From Acidimicrobiales bacterium (lineage in GTDB: Bacteria > Actinomycetota > Acidimicrobiia > Acidimicrobiales > Aldehydirespiratoraceae): a DNA stretch of 64,000 nt. The translations under genes and the position numbers were made by a program. The DNA lies in contig JAQWMR010000016.1 in NCBI GenBank assembly GCA_029246685.1, positions 1 to 64,000 of the forward strand, given 5' to 3'. The notes under the pieces were generated by a model that did not search any database, was not told where the DNA came from, and worked only from the letters and a program-made list of their open reading frames with translations. The stretch's first letter is position 1. Each line of letters begins with the position of its first letter. Positions 53,312 through 61,324 of this stretch are shown here, piece after piece.

Positions 53312-53818
53312 ATGAGCGACGAGCGTGAAGTACTCGACTATGCGAACTACGGCACCGCCGTACGGGATCTGGCGACCATGGTGGCCGAGGATGGCTACCG
53401 GCCCGAGATGATCCTCGCGATCGCCCGGGGCGGGCTCTTCGTCGCCGGATCGCTCGGGTACTCGCTCTCGGTCAAGAACATCTACGTGATGAACTGCGAG
53501 TACTACACCGGCGTGGACGAGCGTCTCCCGGTGCCGGTGATGCTGCCGCCCTACGTCGATTTCGTCGACATGGACGACGCCAAGGTGCTGATCGCCGACG
53601 ACGTCGCCGACACCGGCCACACGCTCAAGATGGTTCACGACCACTGCTCCGAGCGCGTCGGCGAGGTGCGCAGTGCCGTGCTCTACGAGAAGTCGCACTC
53701 GCTCGTGAAGTGCGAGTACGTGTGGAAGCGCACCGACCAATGGATCAACTTCCCGTGGTCCACCGAGCCACCGGTGGTCAGCGCCGAAGACGCTCGCCAC
53801 CGCGTCATCGACGCGTAG
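53312..53818 (+). CDS. Phosphoribosyltransferase, purine type
   Basis: This 168-residue protein has the type I PRTase fold with the PRPP-binding loop in VLIADDVADTGHTLKMV and an N-terminal MILAIARGGLFVAGSLGYSL. Length and the C-terminal YVWKRTDQWINFPWS fit the xanthine/hypoxanthine-guanine PRTase-like group, which salvages purine bases. Exact base unknown. ATG 53312 follows TAGGTT by 6 nt, suggesting leaderless translation. Confidence 0.85.
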   Translation: MSDEREVLDYANYGTAVRDLATMVAEDGYRPEMILAIARGGLFVAGSLGYSLSVKNIYVMNCEYYTGVDERLPVPVMLPPYVDFVDMDDAKVLIADDVADTGHTLKMVHDHCSERVGEVRSAVLYEKSHSLVKCEYVWKRTDQWINFPWSTEPPVVSAEDARHRVIDA

Positions 53819-53846
53819 GCGGGCGTACCCCGACACGGACCACCGG

Positions 53847-53863
53847 GGCCCTCTGGAGGGGCC
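53847..53863. terminator. Weak hairpin after the phosphoribosyltransferase gene
   Basis: GGCCCT and AGGGGCC around 53847-53863 make an imperfect GC stem with one extra G. It lies 29 bp after the phosphoribosyltransferase stop and next to the end of a small minus-strand frame, so it may terminate both. Confidence 0.35.
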
Positions 53864-53871
53864 TCAGTAGA

Positions 53872-53970
53872 TCAGGCCGGCGGGCCGAGTGTGTTGCCCT
53901 CGGGAACGAAGATGCCGACGGGACACGGGATCGGCTGCTTGTACTCATCAGTGAACTCCGACGCTCCCAT
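53872..53970 (-). other. Possible 32-aa protein or gene remnant
   Basis: The minus strand encodes MGASEFTDEYKQPIPCPVGI followed by FVPEGNTLGPPA and TGA. It reads like real protein, has no membrane helix, and ends next to a hairpin. The upstream DNA holds the leuA relic starting at 54012, so it may be the truncated tail of a larger gene. Family not recognised. The rest of 53864-54011 shows nothing else. Confidence 0.3.
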
Positions 53971-54011
53971 CACGCGTGAGCAGCACGAGGATGTGAGAGC
54001 GATCCTGATGG

Positions 54012-54513
54012 CACGAGTACGGTCTCGATCTACCAGGACAACCGTCGGTCAATCTCGCGAAGAAGATCCAGGCGGTCACCGAGGACCCCGGCACTGAGAT
54101 CACCTCCTACGAGATTCAGCTGCGATTCATGGCTGAATACGTTGAGCCCAGCAGCCCGAAGAGCGAGATCACCGGGCATCAGTTCTCGAGCGACACGCTC
54201 GAGTCAGGCACCACCACGCTCGAGGCCAAGCTGATCATCGACGGTGCTGAGCCGATGGTGACTGGGGAGGGAAACGGGCCGATCGATGCCTTAGTTCCTG
54301 CGCTGCATGCCGCCGAGCTGTTCGATGGCAAGATCGTCGACTACACCGACCACACCATGGGCACCGGCTCTACGCCACCGCCGTCGCCTACGTTGAGGGC
54401 GACACGGGGGCGCGGGACACGACATTGGGTGTTGGTCTCCACGAGTCGGTCGTGTCGGCCTCACTCCGCGCGATCGTGTCGGCGGTCAACAACGTCCACC
54501 GTTCAAGTCGCAG
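54012..54513 (+). pseudogene. Relic of a 2-isopropylmalate synthase C-terminal regulatory domain
   Basis: From 54012 the frame reads HEYGLDLPGQPSVNLAKKIQ, AVTEDPGTEITSYEIQLRFM, then LIIDGAEPMVTGEGNGPIDA and LVPALHAAELFDGKIVDYTD, up to MGTGS at about 54370. Homology then continues in another frame: LYATAVAYVEGDTGARDTTL and VVSASLRAIVSAVNNVHR to about 54513. This is the LeuA C-terminal dimer/regulatory domain without the catalytic barrel and with one frameshift. It cannot be a working synthase. An intact leuA must lie outside the window if present. Confidence 0.75.
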
Positions 54514-54545
54514 GTCCTTGCAGAGCGAGAGATATTATCGGTTTC

Positions 54546-55280
54546 GTGAAACACCGAACTCGCATCATCTGCCCATTCCTGATCGCCCTCATTGCGCTGC
54601 TCGCTGTTTCGTGTAGCAGCTCAGACGACGCTGTCGCCGGTGACGTCGACGACGGCAGCGCCGCTGAGTCCGCTGAGTCCGCTGAGTCCGACGAGTCCGA
54701 CGAGTCCGACGACACCGATGGCCCGGTCGAGGTCTACTGTCGCATGAGCGCTGAGGCCGACGCGCTCCTCGACTATGCCGACCCCTTCGACCCCGAGGCG
54801 CTCGAAGCGGCGATTCGCAGAAACGTCGAACTCCTCGACGCCGCAATCGATATCGCCCCCGACGAGATCCGTGACGATCTCCGCACTTCCCGGGGGAGCT
54901 TCGGCGAATACATTGCCGTGCTGGAGGAGAACGCCTGGGATTTCATCGCAGCCTCACCGGCGCTCGACGAGATCAGTTCCCGACCCGGATTCGAGACCCC
55001 CGAAGACCGGCTCACGACCTGGGAGGACGCCAACTGCGATTTCCCGGACGATGAAGAAGACGCGCTCACGGTGGACCCCTTCTCGACCCCGGCGGCCTTT
55101 GAGGGAATGCTTTCGTCTGACGCAGGTCGGGCAATGTTGATCGAGGCCATGACCGAAGACGGTGAACTCAACGCCGACCAGGCCGAGTGCCTGCTCGACA
55201 ACCTCGACTTCGATGAGCTGTCGGCCCTGGCCATCGGCGCTGAACTCAGTCCCGAAATGCTCACGTTGTGCTTCGAGTAG
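54546..55280 (+). CDS. Secreted acidic lipoprotein
   Basis: From GTG 54546 the protein has 244 residues. The lipoprotein signal ends ALIALLAVSC, followed by a Ser/Glu/Asp repeat tract (ESAESAESDESDES). A helical, acidic domain has four Cys (VEVYCRMSAEAD, WEDANCDFPDD, QAECLLDNLDFDEL, LTLCFE). Its last ~60 residues form a module (AGRAMLIEAMTEDG...ECLLDNLD) that recurs in the next frame. TATTAT lies exactly 7 nt before GTG 54546. The frame upstream belongs to the leuA relic. Family not recognised. Confidence 0.75.
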   Translation: MKHRTRIICPFLIALIALLAVSCSSSDDAVAGDVDDGSAAESAESAESDESDESDDTDGPVEVYCRMSAEADALLDYADPFDPEALEAAIRRNVELLDAAIDIAPDEIRDDLRTSRGSFGEYIAVLEENAWDFIAASPALDEISSRPGFETPEDRLTTWEDANCDFPDDEEDALTVDPFSTPAAFEGMLSSDAGRAMLIEAMTEDGELNADQAECLLDNLDFDELSALAIGAELSPEMLTLCFE

Positions 55281-55284
55281 CGGG

Positions 55285-55587
55285 GTGCTCTGCGGTCTTG
55301 ATGACTGGATCGAGGAGATGGGCGGTACCGAAGATGACGACGGTGTTCTCGACGCCAAGTTGCTCGAGGCGATGCTCGGTACCGAGGCGGGCCGGGCGAT
55401 GCTCATCGAGGGCTTCGTGCAGGACTCTGGCGCGACCCTTGAGCAGGGCGAATGTCTATTCGACAACCTCGACACCGAGATTCTCGTCCTGCTCGGCGAG
55501 GAGCAGCAACCGGCGCCCGAGGATGCCGTCAGCATGTTGCAGGTGTTCGACACCTGTGGGCTGAACGGAGAGTTGTTCATCGACTGA
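55285..55587 (+). pseudogene. Broken second copy of the lipoprotein C-terminal module
   Basis: Four bases after the lipoprotein stop, a different frame encodes LDAKLLEAMLGTEAGRAMLI, EGFVQDSGATLEQGECLFDN and LDTEILVLLGEEQQ, closely matching the module just upstream (AGRAMLIEAM, AECLLDNLD). It has no signal peptide and no ribosome site; GTG 55285 is the only nearby start. Most likely the tail of a formerly longer protein separated by a frameshift, or a decaying duplicate. Confidence 0.55.
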
Positions 55588-55589
55588 AT

Positions 55590-55968
55590 CAACTCGCCTG
55601 GGTAGGAGCCGCTGTCGGGCGACGACCTCGCGGTACTGATCCAGCGAGACCGGGCAGGCGCCGGCATAGCGCGACTGGGCGAGGCGATCGTTGGCGTGCT
55701 GTTGACCGAGCCCGGTCAGCGCGAGCGTGTAGTCACGCCCGACCATGCCGAGGACCTCGATCTCCTTCTTCTCGCGAAGCTCCTGGACGATCTTGTCGAC
55801 GAGTCCGGCTGTCAACGCGAGCGCGTTGGCGAGGCCGGTGACGTTCGTCTTGCCCTCGAGCAGGCAGCGCCGCAGCACCAAGTCAGCCACGAGGGCATAG
55901 GGCACCGCCAGGTCCTCCGGCGACTTCGGCGGTCACAGCGCCTGGTCGTTCTCGATACCCGTCGACAC
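55590..55968 (-). pseudogene. N-terminal relic of an AAA-family ATPase
   Basis: The minus strand reads GTG-start STGIENDQAL, then an in-frame TGA at 55935-55933, then PPKSPEDLAVPYALVADLVL, RRCLLEGKTNVTGLANALAL and the run ending YAGACPVSLDQYREVVARQ. This resembles the N-terminal winged-helix domain that precedes an AAA ATPase module in actinobacterial proteins, but the ATPase is absent; the frame past ~55608 is antisense to the lipoprotein module. A truncated, nonsense-bearing remnant. Confidence 0.5.
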
Positions 55969-55981
55969 AACACAACTCCCT

Positions 55982-55995
55982 GGGCGTGCACGCCC
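55982..55995. promoter_or_regulatory. Perfect 14-bp palindrome
   Basis: GGGCGTGCACGCCC stands 14 bp upstream of the relic ATPase start and between it and the transporter operon. Possible operator of the lost gene or a small hairpin. A second weak hairpin (CGGCC/GGCCG, 56016-56032) follows the transporter gene end and may terminate it. Confidence 0.35.
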
Positions 55996-56040
55996 TCGAT
56001 TCGTGCTGCCGCTGTCGGCCGCAAAAGGGCCGGAATTGAC

Positions 56041-58923
56041 CTATTCCGTGGCTGTTCCCGGCTCGGTGCCGGCGGTGCCTGAACGCTGAATTGCCCGCTC
56101 GTCGGTGCCGAGGTAGCTGGCGATCACCAGCGGATCGTTGCGCACGTCGTCAGGCTCGCCCTCGGCGATGATCGCTCCGGACTCGAGACAGTAGACCCGG
56201 TCACTGATGCCCATCACGAGCGGCATGTCGTGCTCGATGACGACAACGGCCGCCTCGAGCTCCTCCTGGATGCGCTTGATCAGCGGGCCGAAGGCTTCTG
56301 TCTCACGCTGGGCGACACCGCCAGTTGGCTCATCGAGCAGCAGTACCCGGGCGTCCACGGCGAGGAGACTGCCGAGTTCGACGATGCGTCGGGTGCCGGT
56401 GGAAAGCGCCCCGATGACCTGATCGGCGTAGCGACCGAGACCGAGGTAGTCGATGATCTCGCCCGCTTCGGCCTTCTTCGAGCGTTCGTGACCAGGCGAC
56501 GGCGGCAAGCCGGTCATCGAGGGGAGGAGCAGCGACCGCTGGCGAGCCTCGAGCGAGACCATCAACGCCTCGCGCACCGTCAGCTCGGGGTAGAGGCGGG
56601 CGGCTTGGAAGCCGCGTCCCAGCCCCAGCTTGTGGCGAGCGGCGGCGCTACGGCCGGAGACGTCCGCGCCGAGTACCTCGACACGGCCCTCGGCCGGAAC
56701 AAAGCCGCTGACGGCGTTGAGCAGCGTGGACTTGCCGGCGCCGTTGGTGCCGATCAAACCGACGAGCTCGCCGTGGTTCACATGGAAGTCGACGGAATCG
56801 ACAGCAACGTTGCCACCGAACCGCACCGTGATGCCGGAGGCGGAGAGCGCCGGGCCAACCGGCGCCGGTTCGTCAGTGGGCTCACGAACCCGCGTGGGCA
56901 CGGTCCGTTCGACCGAGGGCGCCGCGACTTCCCTGTCCGACGCAGCGAAGCGCCGGTCGGCCATCCCGAGGAGGGCGTCACGTGCGTTGTGCACGATCTG
57001 CAGGAGGCCGCCCGGGAAATACATCAACAGCACGAGCAGGCCGATGTTGGAGGTGAACAGCTGCTGCAGCGCCCGCAGTTTCTCCGGAGTGAGCTCGGGG
57101 ACGCCCAGGATCCACAGGGAGCCGAGGATCGGACCAGCGATCGACCCGAGCCCGCCGAGGATCGCCATTACGATCACCCGCACCGACGCGGCCGGCGCGA
57201 ACTGCTGCGCGGGCGACAGCGACGGCTGCACGATCACGAACAGCGACCCGGCGAGCGCACATATGCCGCCCGCGACTGCGAACGCGGTGAGTTTGGCCCT
57301 GGCCGGCGACACCGTGGATGCCGCAGCCATATCCTCGTTGTCCCGCACGGCGATGAGCGTGCGCCCAACGCCCGACGAACGGATGCGGGCCGCTATGTAA
57401 GCCGTCAGCATCAAGGCCAGGAGACAAAGCAGATACAGGCTGCGCCGCGACTCCGAGAAGTCCATCCCGAGGAACGACGGCGGGCGGGCCGGGCGAGGCG
57501 CCGTGGTGCCACCGGTGAAGAAGTCCTGCGTGAACAGCCACGAGCTCGCTGCGACGGCGAACGCCAGTGTCGTCACGGCGAGGAACAGCCCTCGCACCCG
57601 CAACGCCGGCAGACCGATCAGGAGCGCAGCGACAATCCCGACGCTGACGGCTGCGATCACCGCGAGGCCCCACGGCAGCGTGACGCTGGCGTCGAAGAGG
57701 TCGAACGGGATCGGGATGTCGTGGCCCTTGGTGAACGCGAGTGTGCACAAGGCACCAAGCCCCACGAACGCAAACTGGCCCAATGACAGCTGGCCGCCCC
57801 AGCCAGTGAGAATCGTCAACGACAGGGCGACCATCGCGAACAGCAACATCTCGGTCCAGATGAGGATCCCGGCGGAGGTGGTGACAAAGATCGGAATCAC
57901 GGCGAGGGTGCCGAACAGCATCGCGAAGCCGATGCGGTTGAGATTGCGCACCCACCAGACGGTGCGCAGTCGTTCCGGAATCGGACGAGATGGCGGGGAG
58001 AGCGACCAACCGTCCTGCTTTCCCTCTCGGATGAACCACAACACGACAACAAGGACGGTGACAAAGAACCAGACGTTGACGATCGACTGATTTGTGCTCT
58101 CGACGTTGTTGCGGACGATGTTCTCGACGAGTCCGACGGCCAGACCGGCCCAGATCACGCCGGGAAGTGACCGCATCCGGGCAAGGAGCGAGACGACGAG
58201 CACCTTCAGCAGCAGTTCCTCCACCAGGAGGTTGCCCGTGTCGTCGACCGCAGCGGCCTGGAGACCCTGCAACGGAGCGGTGAGAATCGCGGTGGCCGCG
58301 CTGAAGGCGCCAGCGATGGTCCACACGATGGTGGACACCCGTCGCGGGGAGGAGCCGTAGACCCGAGCGGTATCCGGATTGTCGGCTGATGCTCGAACCG
58401 CCAGCCCGAAGCGGGTGCGGGTCATGAAGAGCCCGAGGAGTGCCACGAGGATCGGAACGACGATCAGGACCGTGATTTCACGAGCCTGCAGACGGAGGTC
58501 GTCCGTTGGGTTCCACTCCAGCGTGAAAGCCGTAGGGATCGTGCCGCCGGCGTTGATGTCGGGGATCCACGACACGCGCGACAACGTCAGGATCTGCCCC
58601 ACGCCGATCGTGGCGATCAGAAGCACAAGGCGCGGAGACGTGAACAGCCGCCGAACGACGATGAGCTCCACGAGCATGCCGATGAGAGCGGTCGCTGCGA
58701 TCGCCAAGAAGAACGCGAGCCACCACGCAACGCCGTAGTTCACGATCATCATCACGAAGATCGCAAGACCGAACACCCCCATCTCGCCATGGGCAAAGTT
58801 GAGCACGCCGGTCGACCGGTAGACGAGCACGAAACCGGCCGCTAGCGCCGCGTAGGTAAGACCCGTGATCAGCCCGATGACGACACTCTGCTGGGAGAGC
58901 TCGATGCCGAGAAGTTCGATCAT
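56041..58923 (-). CDS. Fused LivH-LivM-LivG ABC transporter protein
   Basis: This 960-residue protein joins both permeases and one ATPase of a branched-chain-amino-acid-type importer. LivH-like part, about 1-300 (GLTYAALAAGFVLVYRSTGV, LNFAHGEMGVFG). LivM-like part, about 330-660 (GWGGQLSLGQFAFVGLGA, IAVRDNEDMAAAS). LivG ATPase, about 690-945: Walker A GTNGAGKST near 722, Walker B VLLLDEPTGG; the signature reads LSTGTRR rather than LSGGQ. The three are usually separate genes. ATG 58923 overlaps the stop of the MFS-LivF gene (ATGA). Substrate unknown; family members import amino acids, urea or amides. Confidence 0.9.
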   Translation of the reverse strand: MIELLGIELSQQSVVIGLITGLTYAALAAGFVLVYRSTGVLNFAHGEMGVFGLAIFVMMIVNYGVAWWLAFFLAIAATALIGMLVELIVVRRLFTSPRLVLLIATIGVGQILTLSRVSWIPDINAGGTIPTAFTLEWNPTDDLRLQAREITVLIVVPILVALLGLFMTRTRFGLAVRASADNPDTARVYGSSPRRVSTIVWTIAGAFSAATAILTAPLQGLQAAAVDDTGNLLVEELLLKVLVVSLLARMRSLPGVIWAGLAVGLVENIVRNNVESTNQSIVNVWFFVTVLVVVLWFIREGKQDGWSLSPPSRPIPERLRTVWWVRNLNRIGFAMLFGTLAVIPIFVTTSAGILIWTEMLLFAMVALSLTILTGWGGQLSLGQFAFVGLGALCTLAFTKGHDIPIPFDLFDASVTLPWGLAVIAAVSVGIVAALLIGLPALRVRGLFLAVTTLAFAVAASSWLFTQDFFTGGTTAPRPARPPSFLGMDFSESRRSLYLLCLLALMLTAYIAARIRSSGVGRTLIAVRDNEDMAAASTVSPARAKLTAFAVAGGICALAGSLFVIVQPSLSPAQQFAPAASVRVIVMAILGGLGSIAGPILGSLWILGVPELTPEKLRALQQLFTSNIGLLVLLMYFPGGLLQIVHNARDALLGMADRRFAASDREVAAPSVERTVPTRVREPTDEPAPVGPALSASGITVRFGGNVAVDSVDFHVNHGELVGLIGTNGAGKSTLLNAVSGFVPAEGRVEVLGADVSGRSAAARHKLGLGRGFQAARLYPELTVREALMVSLEARQRSLLLPSMTGLPPSPGHERSKKAEAGEIIDYLGLGRYADQVIGALSTGTRRIVELGSLLAVDARVLLLDEPTGGVAQRETEAFGPLIKRIQEELEAAVVVIEHDMPLVMGISDRVYCLESGAIIAEGEPDDVRNDPLVIASYLGTDERAIQRSGTAGTEPGTATE

Positions 58924-61136
58924 CCGCCCTCACCGCCGAGGAAGACGGCGCGAGCGAGATCGTCGCGTTCCGCGAGTTCCTGCGCCGGCCCCTCGAAGCG
59001 CACGATGCCCTTCTCCATAAAGATTGCCCGGTCGGCAAACGCAAGGGCGACGTTGAGCGATTGTTCAACGATCACCATCGTCTGCCCTTGCTCCTTCAGT
59101 CGTTCGACGACCGCTAGAAGCTCCTGGACGACAACTGGGGCGAGCCCCAAGCTCAGTTCGTCGATCAGGAGCACTTCGGGCTCGTGGAGCAGCGCCATCG
59201 CGAGTGCGAGCATCTGTTGCTGGCCGCCGGACAGGTCGCCGGCTCGTTCACCGAGGCGGCCGTCGAGCGCTGGGAACGACTCCACCGCCTTGGAAATCCG
59301 TCGCTCCTGGTCGTGCGGCTCGATCTCCCCGCCTAGCATCGCCGCGCGCAGGTTCTCGCCGATCGAGAGGTCCGGGAAGATGCCGGAGCCGCCGCGGAGC
59401 TGCACGATGCCGACCCGGAACCGCGTCTCCGCTTCGGCGTAGGTAATCGTGCGGCCGTTCAGGCGCACGACTCCGCGGTCGGGAATGCCGAGCCCAGAGA
59501 TCGCGCGCAACAGGGTGGACTTGCCTGCGCCGTTCGTGCCGAGCAACGCGACCACTTCGCCCTTACCCACCTCGATCTCCACGTCGAAGAGCACCTGGAC
59601 GGGGCCGTAGCTGAAGTCCAGGTTGCGGACCTGGAGCGCCGGAACCGCATCCGGGTCCGCGTCGATCTTGCGCGTCTCCTCCTGCTCCTCCAGCAGTTCC
59701 TCCACGGCGAGGGAGATGTCCCGGCGGATGTGGCCGGAGCCACGAAGAATGAGCCAGCCCCCCAAAAGGGCGGCAGGCGGTCCGAGCACGAGCATCGCGG
59801 TGCGGTTGTTGTACGCGTCGGAGAGCTGTCCGCCAATGAGACCGCCGAAGAACCCACCCATCAGGAAGATGAAAACCGGCAGCAGCGCGAACGCCTGGGA
59901 TCGGATCCGATACGGCGAGACCGCGGCGATGATCGTGGGCGCCGCCACGAACGCAGCCGAGAGCAGAGCCTGAGCCACTGCCAGGAGGGCGACGAGCAAG
60001 AAGAGCGGCTTCATGGGGAGGGCGACGAGATAAACTCCTCCGGCCGCCATGATCAACGTTCCAGTGAGCCGCACCATGGCCTCAGGGTCCTTGCGGAACT
60101 TCGCGTCGAACGCGCGACCCGCGAACGGGATGGCGATCAGCGACGCCACCCACATCAACGACTCGACGATGCCTCGCTCCAGCGCGTCGAGCCCGTATTT
60201 GCGCTCGAGCAGCAGATTGAACTGGCCGGGAATCACGATGAGTGCAAATCCGAGGACTCCCACGCCGGTGGCCAGGAAGTAGAAGGTGCGGATCTTGCGA
60301 AGCCGGGCAAGCGCCGTACTCATCGACGGTTCCAGTTCCTCCACCTCGACCGCTTCTTTACCATCGAGCAGCGCAGCTTGCTCGAAGCGGCCGCGCGGCG
60401 GCTCTTTGAGCCGGAATGCCGCAATGCCGACGAGCACCGGTGCGATCGCGATGAAGAGATAGGCCCACCGCCAGCCCTCGTCGCCGCCAGCGGTCACTGC
60501 GATGCCGCCGACCATCAGCGGGCCGATGAGCTGGCCGATCGGTCGTCCGAGGCCCTCGAACGCGAAGATCCGCGACCGCGCCTCGATCGGGTAAGTGTCG
60601 GTGAGCAGCGAGTTCGACAGAGGAATCCGATACGCCTGCCCGAAGCCGGTGCCGGCGTTCGCCCAGAAGAGCTGGAACGGATTCACGACCAGCCCGGTCA
60701 AGAACGTAGTGACTGCCCAGAAGAACGACATGATCGGGATGATCGTCACGCGGGCGATTCGGTCCGCAAGCGCAGCCATCGGGACCGCGCCGAGCACGAG
60801 CGCCACACCGCCGAAGCCAAGGACGCCGAAAAGCACCGTGTCCGAGATGCCGAGCGTCTTCTGGATGTCAGGAGCCAGAACACGAATGGTCCGGGGCAGC
60901 TCGTCGATCATATTGAGGAAGAAGAGAACGACGACAGTCGTCTTTCCGCCGGTGGCCATCGCCTCCTTGAGGGTCATCCCCTCCCCGCCCACGCCGGGCA
61001 GCAGATCGTCCGGCAGCAACACTGCCTGATCGCGCTCCGCCTGGGCCTCGACCCGGCGGGCTTCTTCGTCGAGTACAGCGGCGGCGAGGGACGCGGCGTG
61101 TTGCTGCTCGTTGTCGTCTGTCGACTCGACCGTCAT
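58920..61136 (-). CDS. Fusion of an MFS transporter with a LivF-type ABC ATPase
   Basis: This 738-residue protein has a charged head, then about twelve MFS helices (about 65-490; MFS-like ADRIARVTIIPI and GFGQAYRIPLSNSLLTDTYP), then a LivF ATPase (about 500-735): Walker A GTNGAGKST near 532, signature LSGGQQQMLALAMAL near 637, Walker B VLLIDELSLGLAP. It supplies the second ATPase missing from the downstream LivH-M-G fusion. A secondary transporter covalently tied to an ABC ATPase is unusual. ATG 61136 was chosen for a nearby GGGGGGA; ATG 61154 is also in frame. Confidence 0.88.
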   Translation of the reverse strand: MTVESTDDNEQQHAASLAAAVLDEEARRVEAQAERDQAVLLPDDLLPGVGGEGMTLKEAMATGGKTTVVVLFFLNMIDELPRTIRVLAPDIQKTLGISDTVLFGVLGFGGVALVLGAVPMAALADRIARVTIIPIMSFFWAVTTFLTGLVVNPFQLFWANAGTGFGQAYRIPLSNSLLTDTYPIEARSRIFAFEGLGRPIGQLIGPLMVGGIAVTAGGDEGWRWAYLFIAIAPVLVGIAAFRLKEPPRGRFEQAALLDGKEAVEVEELEPSMSTALARLRKIRTFYFLATGVGVLGFALIVIPGQFNLLLERKYGLDALERGIVESLMWVASLIAIPFAGRAFDAKFRKDPEAMVRLTGTLIMAAGGVYLVALPMKPLFLLVALLAVAQALLSAAFVAAPTIIAAVSPYRIRSQAFALLPVFIFLMGGFFGGLIGGQLSDAYNNRTAMLVLGPPAALLGGWLILRGSGHIRRDISLAVEELLEEQEETRKIDADPDAVPALQVRNLDFSYGPVQVLFDVEIEVGKGEVVALLGTNGAGKSTLLRAISGLGIPDRGVVRLNGRTITYAEAETRFRVGIVQLRGGSGIFPDLSIGENLRAAMLGGEIEPHDQERRISKAVESFPALDGRLGERAGDLSGGQQQMLALAMALLHEPEVLLIDELSLGLAPVVVQELLAVVERLKEQGQTMVIVEQSLNVALAFADRAIFMEKGIVRFEGPAQELAERDDLARAVFLGGEGG

Positions 61137-61243
61137 CGTCCCCCCGGCGCGCATTGCATGCGAGCACACAGTCTGGCCGGGCCGATGCACGTGTGCCAAG
61201 ACCTGCTTTGCGAAGGCCTCGCGAGTCGACGGTTGCAACCCTG

Positions 61244-61277
61244 GTGACTTGTGTCACGAACGACGACCGACGACAAT
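61244..61277 (+). promoter_or_regulatory. Candidate promoter with CRP-like site upstream of the binding protein gene
   Basis: GTGA-N6-TCAC (61244-61257) matches the core of CRP/GlxR-type sites. It overlaps a possible -35 TTGTGT (61249-61254), 17 bp before -10 GACAAT (61272-61277), leading to the binding-protein gene at 61325. It lies in the 188-bp divergent region and could also influence the fused transporter genes. Confidence 0.45.
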
Positions 61278-61324
61278 CTCCGGATGCCGCTCGCCGATAG
61301 TGGCATCAGATCCTGGAGGTACCG

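Noticed and set aside
53819..54011. Plus-strand frame after the phosphoribosyltransferase stop considered as part of leuA
   Set aside because: The translation upstream of 54012 does not resemble LeuA; homology begins only at HEYGLDLP.
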